Assembly: GCA_944323055.1 (NCBI GenBank)
Contig: CALUQZ010000006.1
Span: forward strand, 1-64,000
Direction: 5' to 3'
Length of the DNA stretch: 64,000 nucleotides
From: an uncultured Acholeplasmatales bacterium
Lineage (GTDB): Bacteria > Bacillota_I > Bacilli_A > Acholeplasmatales > Anaeroplasmataceae
Shown here: piece by piece, positions 40,868 through 49,995 of the stretch
Numbering within the stretch: position 1 is the first letter of the stretch
How the letters are laid out: each line of letters begins with the position of its first letter
Notes under the pieces: generated by a model
The model's database searches: none
What the model saw: the letters and a program-made list of their open reading frames with translations, nothing else
What the model was told of the DNA's origin: nothing
Position numbers and translations under genes: made by a program

Positions 40868-42892
40868 ATGAAATCAATTGCCATTACGGTTATTAATAAT
40901 GTAACTAATTCGCGTAATATAAGAAGAATGTTTGATATTGAAAAAGATAAATTAGTTTCTAATTTTACGTATTACAAAGAAGTTATAAACTTTATGATAC
41001 CTACACAATATTATCAAAATGCAACCGATGGTGATATGTTTGTTATTGACTGGGAATGTATTTCATCCGAAGATTTTGATACTAGAACAGTGGTAAACTC
41101 AGTAACTGATGCTAATTCAGTATTGTGTGAAATACTAGATATTGAATGTAAATTAACTCCTGATATTTTGCTAACTGGTATCGAAATGGATTGGCGACCG
41201 ACTAATAGGTTTTTTGTTTTAACTGGCATGTCTTCTAGCAATGACTATGAAGCAGTTAAGTGTAATATGAATTATTTTTTGAGAACAAGCGAGTCTATTA
41301 AATTAAAAGATAAAATAAACAATAAGTATTTAGTTAGATTAGAAAAGTGCTATATTCCGAAAACAGATTTAAAGTCTAGTACATTGTGCCCAGGCAGAAA
41401 ATTCTATTCATCTGTTGATGTGACTTTGCTAAAGGATGCGAGTTCATCTTTTTTAATTAATGATGGTTCTGTTATATTAACTGAATATTACAAAAGAGTA
41501 TTAGAAAATCGTAAAAAAGAATTAGGTATAACTCATAGAGAAATTAGTGATTTTACAAATAAATTATTAGCAGCTATGAATGAAGGTAAAAATAGCACTG
41601 ATTATTTAGTTTCCTATGGCTATACTGAAAAAGAAGCTGAAGAACTAGTAAAAAAAGAAAGTGATAAAGTTATAAGTTTGTTATTGCTTCAAGATGATAA
41701 CCTTGATGCTATACAAAACATAATTTTAAATTCTTCTAAGGTTCGTATGAAATACCTTGATATTGTAAATGATATATATGTTAAAAAAAATCACGAAAGA
41801 TTAGATAAGATAGAACAAGAATTTAAAGAAAAAGAAGAAATTTTAAATAGATTAAATGCAAATATTGACGCTAAAAAAGTACAGTATGATAGTTTCAGTA
41901 AGGATTTAGATGATAAAAAGGCCAAGCTAGATGAAGAAAAAAATCTCATTTTATCTTATCTTGAGAACTTGCCAGCGAAGGTTAGTGATTATGTTATTAA
42001 TAGTGAATTATTAAAAAAATTTAAAACTAACATTAATGTTGAGCCAATAGTAGGTAATTGTAACACAAACCCTAATGTTGTAATTTATGGCGACAACGTA
42101 GATAGAAAAGACATTGATAAAGAATATCTTCTTGAAATTCTTAGTACAGAATCTAAAACGCTTGGAATTATACCTAAATATCAAAAAGATATTGTTGATT
42201 GTGTTTTAGATGTCATAAAACTAAAAATGAACTTTATTGTTGAGTCATCATGCGCTTTAAAATTTGCTAAATTTTTAAACACCTTTTGTTACAACAAAAA
42301 ATTGAATATTTTATATGTAGATACTTCAACAACTGTAACAGATTTAGCAAATTTGAATTTATTAAATAATGAATTATACCTTGTTTATGGAGTTTTTGAA
42401 AAGCTAGATATTCATCTAAATCAAACAATATCTAGTTTATATCCAACAAGTACATTTGTATTTGCTATAGATGATGCAAAGTTATTAAAACTATTCCCTA
42501 CAACTTTATGGTCAAATAATTTTTATTTTTCATATTCATTTTTCGCTACGTATAATGGCTATATTGTGCCAACAGAAGATAATCAAAATTATTATAAATT
42601 TAATATTAATCAGACTACAAATAGCTTCAATTCAGACTTGTTTATGGATTATTTTTCAATTGATATTGCTGATAAATCAGTACTAAAAGATAACTATTAC
42701 TTTGTATCTAATCTGATAAAAAAATTCAATATAGTATCTAGCAAAACTGGGAATCTTAATGAATTTTATGTTATGCAAATTATGTTAATTTTAAATTCTT
42801 TAGGCCTAACTTTAGAAAATGATGTAAATTTTAATGGCATAAATGACAGCTTAAGTTCATATGTGGAGAAATTTTTAGCACATGACAACTAG
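40868..42892 (+). CDS. Coiled-coil protein with a possible inactive ATPase domain, second gene of the helicase system
   Basis: A 674-residue protein of no recognised family. Residues 1-225 are mixed alpha/beta. About 300-362 is a charged coiled coil (HERLDKIEQEFKEKEEILNRL, KAKLDEEKNLI). The C-terminal third resembles an AAA-type core: a strand MNFIVESS near 455 where a P-loop would stand but with no GxGK, LNILYVDTST, and a Walker-B-like FVFAIDDAK (Asp535, Asp536). If this reading is right the ATPase has lost nucleotide binding and acts as a scaffold. It starts three bases after the CoiA-like gene, and the 320-residue gene begins 11 bases before its stop. Confidence 0.5.
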   Translation: MKSIAITVINNVTNSRNIRRMFDIEKDKLVSNFTYYKEVINFMIPTQYYQNATDGDMFVIDWECISSEDFDTRTVVNSVTDANSVLCEILDIECKLTPDILLTGIEMDWRPTNRFFVLTGMSSSNDYEAVKCNMNYFLRTSESIKLKDKINNKYLVRLEKCYIPKTDLKSSTLCPGRKFYSSVDVTLLKDASSSFLINDGSVILTEYYKRVLENRKKELGITHREISDFTNKLLAAMNEGKNSTDYLVSYGYTEKEAEELVKKESDKVISLLLLQDDNLDAIQNIILNSSKVRMKYLDIVNDIYVKKNHERLDKIEQEFKEKEEILNRLNANIDAKKVQYDSFSKDLDDKKAKLDEEKNLILSYLENLPAKVSDYVINSELLKKFKTNINVEPIVGNCNTNPNVVIYGDNVDRKDIDKEYLLEILSTESKTLGIIPKYQKDIVDCVLDVIKLKMNFIVESSCALKFAKFLNTFCYNKKLNILYVDTSTTVTDLANLNLLNNELYLVYGVFEKLDIHLNQTISSLYPTSTFVFAIDDAKLLKLFPTTLWSNNFYFSYSFFATYNGYIVPTEDNQNYYKFNINQTTNSFNSDLFMDYFSIDIADKSVLKDNYYFVSNLIKKFNIVSSKTGNLNEFYVMQIMLILNSLGLTLENDVNFNGINDSLSSYVEKFLAHDN

Positions 42893-43844
42893 AGAATTAA
42901 TAATAGTTAAAATGAAACAACAATTCACATTTCCTGATGTTGAAAGTGTTGATGATTTAATTATTAACACTTACTTATCATTATTGTTAATGATGTATTG
43001 TGTTGAAATTAATGATTATACTGAAAATACATCTAAAATAAGTGACTTAAGAAAGATTGCTAATGAGATTATTTATGCTGATAGAGGATTAGTAAATGAC
43101 AAAAATGTAGATAATGTGAAAAACATCTTGGCAAAATTAGTTGATTTTGGCCATATATTTCACATTATGGATGATAAATTGTATAAAACAAAATATATTA
43201 CAGCTAATCAAACTTATCATTATAAAGATTTATATTTTCAAATGGGTTTACCTAAAAACTTAAAAGACACAATTTTGTCAGGTAATACATTTATAGTTAA
43301 CGAAATAAACCCTTTTGCTGAATATGATTTAAATCCAGGTATAGATTTAAAATTGCTAGAAGCATATTATAGGGAGCAATTTGTTAATTTGGATACCTAT
43401 AAAACTGAATGTTTTAACATAAATTTAAAATCTAGCTATTCATCTAACAAATGGATTTCTATTATAGATTCTTCTGATTTTGATTTAAACATAGCAAGAA
43501 GAGAAGAAAGTAACCACTATATATATTATTTATGTCAAAAGAAGAGTGATGTTTTAAAAGGTAAAAATATTGACGAAAATTTTTCAATTAAGGAATTGGA
43601 ACAATTTCGGTGGATATTTTATATAATGTACCAGAATAACAATGTTTTAACTGCGACTATTGTTAATATAGATAATTATTTTGTTAAAATAAATTTACCA
43701 TATAGACTACCACTATTCGAAAAAAATGTTCTAGCAAATATTGGTTTTGAAATATCTAATATTTGCTACATAGTTAGAAAAGAATTTTTGACTTTAGTCA
43801 AAAATTTATTAAAAAATTGTTATTTAAACATAAACTTGAGGTGA
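42882..43844 (+). CDS. Unrecognised protein, third gene of the helicase system
   Basis: A 320-residue soluble protein. The first third is helical and contains a possible winged-helix segment (about 85-118, NVKNILAKLVDFGHIFHIMDDKLYKTKYI). The rest is mixed, with many aromatic residues. No metal-binding or catalytic motif is apparent. It overlaps the 674-residue gene by 11 bases and ends four bases before the helicase gene (TGA, then ATG), so all are made together. Possible adaptor between the DNA-binding and helicase subunits; not supported by motifs. Confidence 0.5.
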   Translation: MTTRELIIVKMKQQFTFPDVESVDDLIINTYLSLLLMMYCVEINDYTENTSKISDLRKIANEIIYADRGLVNDKNVDNVKNILAKLVDFGHIFHIMDDKLYKTKYITANQTYHYKDLYFQMGLPKNLKDTILSGNTFIVNEINPFAEYDLNPGIDLKLLEAYYREQFVNLDTYKTECFNINLKSSYSSNKWISIIDSSDFDLNIARREESNHYIYYLCQKKSDVLKGKNIDENFSIKELEQFRWIFYIMYQNNNVLTATIVNIDNYFVKINLPYRLPLFEKNVLANIGFEISNICYIVRKEFLTLVKNLLKNCYLNINLR

Positions 43845-43848
43845 TTAG

Positions 43849-46800
43849 ATGAACGATAATTTAGGGATTGAAGAAATACATCAAGCTCTTTTAAATAAAT
43901 TATTAAATTATATTAAAGCTGAATATTTAGGCAAGAACATAAATTTACTAGAAGCTTGTGAAAAGAAGCTGACTAAAAAAGGTGTTCTTTACCAAGACTT
44001 TATGGTTGAAGCAAATCGTGGCTATGAACAAGCTAAAGATGCAATTTATGATATCTTTAATGATAAAAAATTAAAACATATTCTAGAAAGTTTAGTTGAT
44101 GCTAATATTGGTTTTTTTAAGTATCCATATTTACATCAAATAGAATCATTAAAGGCCTATTTTGCGGGTAAAGATTTACTAATCTCAACTGGTACTGGTT
44201 CAGGTAAAACTGAATGTTTTTTGTGGCCTATTGTACTAAAGATGATTTTAGAAGCGATAAATAATAGCAAGTCTTGGAATACTAGAGGTACAAGAGTAGT
44301 TATACTTTATCCAATGAACGCCTTAGTCTCTGATCAAGAAGCAAGATTAAGGAAAATGATAGGTTGTGAAGAATTTAAAAATGTTTTTAGTGATTTAACA
44401 GACTCTAGTCGAAGACCACAATTTGGTATGTACACTGGTCGCACTAAATATTCTGGCAGTCACACAAAGGACAAAGATAAAAAATTAGCCAATATTTTAG
44501 AAAGTGCTTATATTAATACAAATGGCTCATCTAAGAAAGAAGTAATAATTAATGAATTAAAGGAACGGGGGAAATATCCAGCTAAAAAATCTTTAAGCAA
44601 TTTTATCGAAAATCTAAGGAATGGTAATCATTATACAGATCCTGATGATGCTGAACAAATTACAAGATTTGAGATGAAACAAGTATGTCCTGACATTCTA
44701 ATTACAAACTATTCAATGCTCGATTATATGCTTATTAGAAATGAAGAACAATCTATATGGGATAGTACAAAAAAATGGCTTAATTGTGACAAAAATAATA
44801 AATTATTGTTTGTTATTGATGAAGCACATATGTATAAAGGCTCAGCAGGGGCTGAGGTGGCTTTATTAATTAAAAGATTTATTTCATTTTTAGGTATTTC
44901 TAGAGATAGAGTTCAGTTTATTTTAACTAGTGCATCATTCCCACAAAATTCTGAAAGTGATGTGCAAAAATTTTCTAATGACTTAAGCGGTGGCAATACT
45001 CAATTTGTTATTATTAATGGTAAACATAAAGAATTTCATAATCAAATTGAATACAAAATAAATATTCCTAATAATTTTGATTATGACATTAAAGAATTAT
45101 ATAAGGATAAAATCAATGTTATAAATAGTAAGTTTGCAGAATTAGGAATAAATTTAAAGCCTAATGATAAATTGACTTCAGTAGCAACTTTGGGTGATGA
45201 GCTTTATAATTTATTGCCTAAAATAAAAGAAGTTAGAGATATTATTTCTTTAACTAAAAATAACGCCATTTCAGTAGAAAAAATTAGTAAAAGTGTATTT
45301 AATAATAATTCGTTAGTTTCTAAACATATAATTGAATTTTTGTTAGTTTTATTACCATTTGCTAAAAACAAATTAGGCCAGGCACTATTCCCAACAAGAA
45401 TTCATATGATGTTTAAAGGGATTGATGGCATTTATGCTTGCTCTAATCCAAATTGTAGCGCTAAAGAACACAATTTGCCATTCGGAGAAATCTTTATTAA
45501 TAGGAAACTAGATAGATGCCCAGTTTGTCACAGTAAGGTTTATGAACTAACTAATGATAGAAGATGTGGAGCTCTTTATTTTAAAGGCTATCTTCAAGAT
45601 AATGATAATTTTTTCTGGAATAGTCAGGTCTATACCAATGGTTTAAAAGAAATTAGTGCTTATATTGTATCAGGTAATGAAATGGGTGAAGATTCGACCT
45701 CAAAAAAGAAAATTAAAGACAAAGTTTATTATTTAGATTGTCAAACCGGAAAGCTTTTAAATAAACAAAACAGTAATACTTTATCCGTAATTATAGGTGA
45801 TAATCTAGATAATATTAAATGCCCTAAATGTCATAGCGATAATATAACTGTTACTGATTTTATTACTAAAGGGAATGAACCTTTCTACAACTTAATTTCT
45901 GCTCAATTTGACTTAGAACAAGTTGAAACACCAACTGATAAAAAGTTGCTTTTATTCTCTGATAGTAGAAATAAGGCTGCTAAACTAGCGCTTGATTTAA
46001 CAATGGCAGCCGATAGAAATGCTAGTCGAACAATTATAGTTCTAGCAGCTAAAAGGTTGTTAGAATCAGCAACTAAATTTAATTATCAAGCGCAAATGCG
46101 TTATCTATACATGGCATTTTTAGATGTTGCCTGTGATAAAAAAATAAATTTTTATTATGGTGATGAATATAATAAATTTGATGAAGAAAAGGAAAAATTT
46201 CTTACAAACAAGTCTGATTATTTACAGGGCTCAAATGATATATTAAATTATCAAGAATTTTATAATGATTATTCTCAAGATGAAACATCTTTTTTTCAGG
46301 AAGAATTATTATATCATTTATGTGACAAGTACAAATCTTTAACTGGTTTAAAATTGGCTTATATTAAACCTGTAAACTCTATAATTAATAAGTTTAAAAA
46401 AACGGGAATGTATTTAAATCATAAATTGTCAGAAGTTGAATTTGTAAGTATTTATAGCGCCTATATGCGTTATCTTTTAATTAGATACATTGGTTATAAT
46501 AAAGATATTTCTGAAAAAATAAGGGATAATGTTTCCACTTACACTAAACAACAAATGACATCATCATTTAGCAAAGATTTTGTGAACTTACTTAAGAATC
46601 GACTAAGCGATTCTGAAATTAATGATTTATTTTTAATTGTAAAATTAGGGTTACAAGATTCTAATGGACTTTATGTTGATCCTAGTAAAAATATATTAGT
46701 CATTGATGATAGTATGGATTGGTATATTTGTCCTAATTGCGGTGGTGTTTTTAAATTCACATTTGATAATAAATGTTTGGTTTGTCAGTCTTCAGAGCCA

Positions 46801-48942
46801 AGGAAAATAGAAGCTAGGGATTTAAAAAAATTTGATTTCTATACAAAAGAAGTAATAAACAATTTAAATTACACTAATGCTTCAGTAACAACTATTAATA
46901 CAGTCGAACATACAGCTCAGTTAAGTGCAACTGAAGAAACAGACGATGAAATGTGGACTCAAACAGAAAAATATGAAATGAAGTTTCAAAATTTATCATT
47001 AGATGATGACAATGCATCTATTGATATACTAAGTTGTACAACAACAATGGAAGTAGGTATTGATATTGGCTCTCTAACTGCTATAGGTTTAAGAAATGTG
47101 CCACCAAGAGTAGAAAATTACCAACAACGAGTTGGTCGTGCTGGTAGACGTGGTTCATCAATATCAACTATAACAACATTTATTGAACATGGCCCGCATG
47201 ATAATTATTATTTCAAAAATCCTGAAGAAATAATCACAGGTCCAATGAGTCGACCATGGATTGATGTCAATAATATTAAATTAATTGGAAGGCATTTATC
47301 ATTATATTTATTTAATATATTTTTCTTACGTAGTAAAAAAAGTATATATGATACTAAAATTGATGATTTCTTTGCTCATTATTTAAGTAAAATTATCGAT
47401 TTTGTAAAGGAATCATTAGATGATACTAAGCTTTATAATGCTTTAGTTCCTTTTAATTCAACATTCAATAAAAAAAAATACTTTGAAGAATTAGTTAAAA
47501 AGCTAAATGATATTAAAGTTAAATTCAATAATATTCAATCATTATTTAAAGATGATAATAATGAATTCATTTCAGTATTAAACACATTCACTACTGAAGG
47601 TGTTTTCCCAACTTATTCATTTCCTAAAAATGTTGTTAGTTTCTATATTCCAAACACGAAAAATCCAAGCAAAATTGAACATGCTCCGTCACGTTCTATT
47701 GATGTTGCATTAAGTGAATATGCTCCGGGTAAGGTTATTGTTGTAGATAGGAAAACTTATAAGTCAGCTGGGCTTTATACTAAAAGGCAAAATGAAATTT
47801 TAATTAACAAATTTTTAAGTGCAAATGAATATAATAAAGAAGTATTTGTTTGTGATAACGAAAAATGTAACTGGTTAGACAAAGAAGAGCCAGCTAAAGA
47901 GTCATGTCCGTTTTGTGGTAGTTCAATAAGCAAAAGAAATTTAGTAAAACCATGGGGCTTTGGACCGGAGAAGGGGCGTTATTCAAAAGATAGTGCTAAT
48001 GTGGATGTTTATACAAATTCTACTGAGCCAATATATGCAATTGTTTCTAATGATGATAATATGATAAATGTTACATCATACCAAAACGTAAAAGTTGAAA
48101 ATAAATTTAATGAATTTATTTCTATAGTAAACACTGGTAAAGATAATAGTGGCTTTGATCTTTGTAAAAAATGTGGTGGTATGACTGTAGCAGTTGGTGA
48201 TGCTAAAATTACTGCACCAAGTATTGAAAATTGTCCACATAGGAAAACCACTAATGTATTTTTGGGGACAGCTGATATTATTACTGATATGGCTTTATTC
48301 CAAATTAAATTAGATACTAAGGAAATAAATTGTGATTTAAGCTATTATTGGTTAAAATTGGCTGCTACAACTATGGTTCAAGCAATAATCTTGTCAACTT
48401 CTAGACTACTTGATATTGATTTTAAAGAATTAAATGGTGGTTATAGAGTTCGAAATGACTCTGATACAAAAATTTTGGAAATATATATTCTTGATAGCTT
48501 AACTAGTGGTGCTGGGTATAGTTCTCTTGTTGCTAAAAGAGCTAAAGAAATATTGGATGGTGTAAGAAAGTTATTAAGCGATTGTAACTGCGATTCATCA
48601 TGTCATAATTGTTTAGAAAACTTCAGTAATCAATATATTGCTAAATATTTAGATAGATTTAGAGCTTTAGAATTACTTGACTATATGCAAACAAAATCAT
48701 TACCAAAATCTTTATCAAAATTAGAAAAAGTAGGACTTGCTAAACATATCAATGATTTATTTTCTAACAATAATCAATATATTGATGAAAATTTAGATTT
48801 CCACAATGGTAATAATGTTAGGAAGGTTAATATTTATCCAGGTATGCTAGCTAAAGAAAGCCAACCATCAAACACCATCAATATACCAGATTATTATATT
48901 GAACATGCTGAATCACTGGTTTATAAAGAATTATTAAAATAA
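43849..48942 (+). CDS. Giant DEAH helicase with DUF1998-type C-terminus (DruE/DrmA/MrfA-like)
   Basis: A 1697-residue superfamily 2 helicase. Q-like LHQIES near 95, Walker A GTGSGKTE (115-122), motif Ia LYPMNALVSDQ, PDILITNYSMLDYMLIR (281-297), DEAH box at 324-327, motif III TSAS (360-363), LLFSDSRNKAAKLAL, and motif VI QQRVGRAGRRG (1092-1102). Zinc modules: Cys531/536/557/560; a ribbon Cys961/964/976/979; Cys1335/1340/1353/1356; and Cys1439/1442. The C-terminus has EIYILDSLTSGAGYSS and the four-cysteine cluster Cys1579-x-Cys1581-x3-Cys1585-x2-Cys1588, as in DUF1998/MrfA helicases. Size, layout and last place in the operon match DruE of Druantia, but the partners differ. GAGGTGATTAG precedes the ATG. 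Probable DNA translocase of an anti-phage system. Confidence 0.88.
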   Translation: MNDNLGIEEIHQALLNKLLNYIKAEYLGKNINLLEACEKKLTKKGVLYQDFMVEANRGYEQAKDAIYDIFNDKKLKHILESLVDANIGFFKYPYLHQIESLKAYFAGKDLLISTGTGSGKTECFLWPIVLKMILEAINNSKSWNTRGTRVVILYPMNALVSDQEARLRKMIGCEEFKNVFSDLTDSSRRPQFGMYTGRTKYSGSHTKDKDKKLANILESAYINTNGSSKKEVIINELKERGKYPAKKSLSNFIENLRNGNHYTDPDDAEQITRFEMKQVCPDILITNYSMLDYMLIRNEEQSIWDSTKKWLNCDKNNKLLFVIDEAHMYKGSAGAEVALLIKRFISFLGISRDRVQFILTSASFPQNSESDVQKFSNDLSGGNTQFVIINGKHKEFHNQIEYKINIPNNFDYDIKELYKDKINVINSKFAELGINLKPNDKLTSVATLGDELYNLLPKIKEVRDIISLTKNNAISVEKISKSVFNNNSLVSKHIIEFLLVLLPFAKNKLGQALFPTRIHMMFKGIDGIYACSNPNCSAKEHNLPFGEIFINRKLDRCPVCHSKVYELTNDRRCGALYFKGYLQDNDNFFWNSQVYTNGLKEISAYIVSGNEMGEDSTSKKKIKDKVYYLDCQTGKLLNKQNSNTLSVIIGDNLDNIKCPKCHSDNITVTDFITKGNEPFYNLISAQFDLEQVETPTDKKLLLFSDSRNKAAKLALDLTMAADRNASRTIIVLAAKRLLESATKFNYQAQMRYLYMAFLDVACDKKINFYYGDEYNKFDEEKEKFLTNKSDYLQGSNDILNYQEFYNDYSQDETSFFQEELLYHLCDKYKSLTGLKLAYIKPVNSIINKFKKTGMYLNHKLSEVEFVSIYSAYMRYLLIRYIGYNKDISEKIRDNVSTYTKQQMTSSFSKDFVNLLKNRLSDSEINDLFLIVKLGLQDSNGLYVDPSKNILVIDDSMDWYICPNCGGVFKFTFDNKCLVCQSSEPRKIEARDLKKFDFYTKEVINNLNYTNASVTTINTVEHTAQLSATEETDDEMWTQTEKYEMKFQNLSLDDDNASIDILSCTTTMEVGIDIGSLTAIGLRNVPPRVENYQQRVGRAGRRGSSISTITTFIEHGPHDNYYFKNPEEIITGPMSRPWIDVNNIKLIGRHLSLYLFNIFFLRSKKSIYDTKIDDFFAHYLSKIIDFVKESLDDTKLYNALVPFNSTFNKKKYFEELVKKLNDIKVKFNNIQSLFKDDNNEFISVLNTFTTEGVFPTYSFPKNVVSFYIPNTKNPSKIEHAPSRSIDVALSEYAPGKVIVVDRKTYKSAGLYTKRQNEILINKFLSANEYNKEVFVCDNEKCNWLDKEEPAKESCPFCGSSISKRNLVKPWGFGPEKGRYSKDSANVDVYTNSTEPIYAIVSNDDNMINVTSYQNVKVENKFNEFISIVNTGKDNSGFDLCKKCGGMTVAVGDAKITAPSIENCPHRKTTNVFLGTADIITDMALFQIKLDTKEINCDLSYYWLKLAATTMVQAIILSTSRLLDIDFKELNGGYRVRNDSDTKILEIYILDSLTSGAGYSSLVAKRAKEILDGVRKLLSDCNCDSSCHNCLENFSNQYIAKYLDRFRALELLDYMQTKSLPKSLSKLEKVGLAKHINDLFSNNNQYIDENLDFHNGNNVRKVNIYPGMLAKESQPSNTINIPDYYIEHAESLVYKELLK

Positions 48943-49147
48943 TTGGAATGATAAGTCGTAGAAATACGGCATATCTTTACCGCTTACATTTTTTGTTGAA
49001 TATAACTATATATAATAAAAAAAGAATTATACTAGCGTAGAGCGCCACTATCACGATTTAGGATATACCCGCATCGGCGTATTATTTATGCTTCGTAGTA
49101 TAATTCTTTTTTTATAGAAACAGCTAATAAAGTTTATGAGTTATTAA
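48943..49147. ncRNA. Structured non-coding stretch ending the helicase operon
   Basis: About 205 bases without a gene. GTCGTA-GAAA-TACGGC (48955-48970) is a hairpin with a GNRA tetraloop. A perfect 18-base inverted repeat, AAAAAAAGAATTATACTA (49017-49034) and TAGTATAATTCTTTTTTT (49096-49113), encloses 61 bases that are visibly more GC-rich than the surroundings and contain further short arms (CGCC / GGCG). It can terminate both converging genes. The large, distinct loop suggests a small RNA, a palindromic repeat element or a MITE. Confidence 0.45.
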
Positions 49148-49909
49148 TTATTTAGTTAAAGTATAATCAGAATGTAGATTAAAATAGTTAGACATTAGTT
49201 CTTGTAAATCATTACACATTTTTTCGATACATTCTTTTTTTGATAATGAATAATCAGGATAGTAAGGAGGTAAAAAATTTTGTTTAATCATTGGTTTCTT
49301 TTTCCAAAAGTAAATACCTTTAGGTTTATGAAAAGTAAAACAAATAGGAATAATAGGAACTTTAGCTATATAAGCTATATGAAAAGCTCCAGGCATAAAT
49401 TTTCTAATGTGATCACTGTAGGGAATTAAATGGCCTTCTGGATAGACATGAATAAATTTTCCTTTATTTAATTCTTTTTTAGTATCTTTTAAAAATTTCA
49501 TCATTAATTTAGGTTCTCTAGGAATTGGAACTGCCCCACATAATCTTAAATAAGTACTAGCTAGTCCAAAGCCTAGATTAGTTTCTAACATTGTAACATA
49601 AGTCTTTCTAGGAAATAATGAAGGAACATTTATAAAAGCATCTTGAATTAAACAATGATTAGAAATAGTTATAGCCCCTTTAATTCCTTTTATATTTTTT
49701 TTACCTGTTTGTTTATAACCCCATAAGATGTGTTTAGCAAAGAAACAACCGATAATGGTTAAGATAATAACTATTTTAGAACATAAAACAAAAAAGAAAT
49801 TATGATTATAAAAAGGGTAATCATCTTTTAGTTTTACTTCTCTAGGTTTAAAATTATTTTGATATTCTTTTTCTTCATCTTGTTGTTCTAAAGTTTTTTC
49901 ATCTAGCAT
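49148..49909 (-). CDS. plsC: 1-acyl-glycerol-3-phosphate acyltransferase
   Basis: Makes phosphatidic acid by acylating lysophosphatidic acid at the membrane. A 253-residue protein with a hydrophobic segment at about 40-58. Catalytic HX4D is His85-CLIQ-Asp90, with AVPIPRE and FIHVYPEGHL (PEG near 157-159) further on. A charged N-terminal tail (1-30) is longer than usual. AGAGGTG lies before ATG 49909. It is divergent from nadD, with two palindromes in the 86-base gap. It ends at the large hairpin after the helicase operon. Confidence 0.88.
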   Translation of the reverse strand: MLDEKTLEQQDEEKEYQNNFKPREVKLKDDYPFYNHNFFFVLCSKIVIILTIIGCFFAKHILWGYKQTGKKNIKGIKGAITISNHCLIQDAFINVPSLFPRKTYVTMLETNLGFGLASTYLRLCGAVPIPREPKLMMKFLKDTKKELNKGKFIHVYPEGHLIPYSDHIRKFMPGAFHIAYIAKVPIIPICFTFHKPKGIYFWKKKPMIKQNFLPPYYPDYSLSKKECIEKMCNDLQELMSNYFNLHSDYTLTK

Positions 49910-49924
49910 ACTCGCACCTCTTTG

Positions 49925-49957
49925 TTATGATATCATAAAACTAGTTTTAAAACTAGT
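49925..49957. promoter_or_regulatory. Two palindromes in the plsC-nadD divergent promoter region
   Basis: TTATGATATCATAA (49925-49938), which contains the plsC extended -10 (TGA-TATCAT on the minus strand), and the perfect 18-base ACTAGTTTTAAAACTAGT (49940-49957), which covers the -35 place of the nadD promoter. Both look like dimeric repressor sites. Confidence 0.5.
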
Positions 49958-49964
49958 AAAAATA

Positions 49965-49973
49965 TGCTAGAAT
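49965..49973 (+). promoter_or_regulatory. Extended -10 promoter of nadD-nadE-mnmA-recD2
   Basis: TGC-TAGAAT at 49965-49973, 22 bases before ATG 49996. Confidence 0.5.
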
Positions 49974-49995
49974 AAACAAAAGTAGGTGTTTTTTT

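Noticed and set aside
49017-49113. Classic transposon with target-site duplication
   Set aside because: Terminal repeats are perfect but no flanking duplication or transposase is visible; A and T tracts fit a bidirectional terminator, so it is reported only as a structured element.
37992-49147. Direct repeat of the tRNA-Lys 3' end marking the far edge of an integrated element
   Set aside because: I looked for the T-arm and acceptor sequence in 48943-49147 and found no copy; no integrase either.
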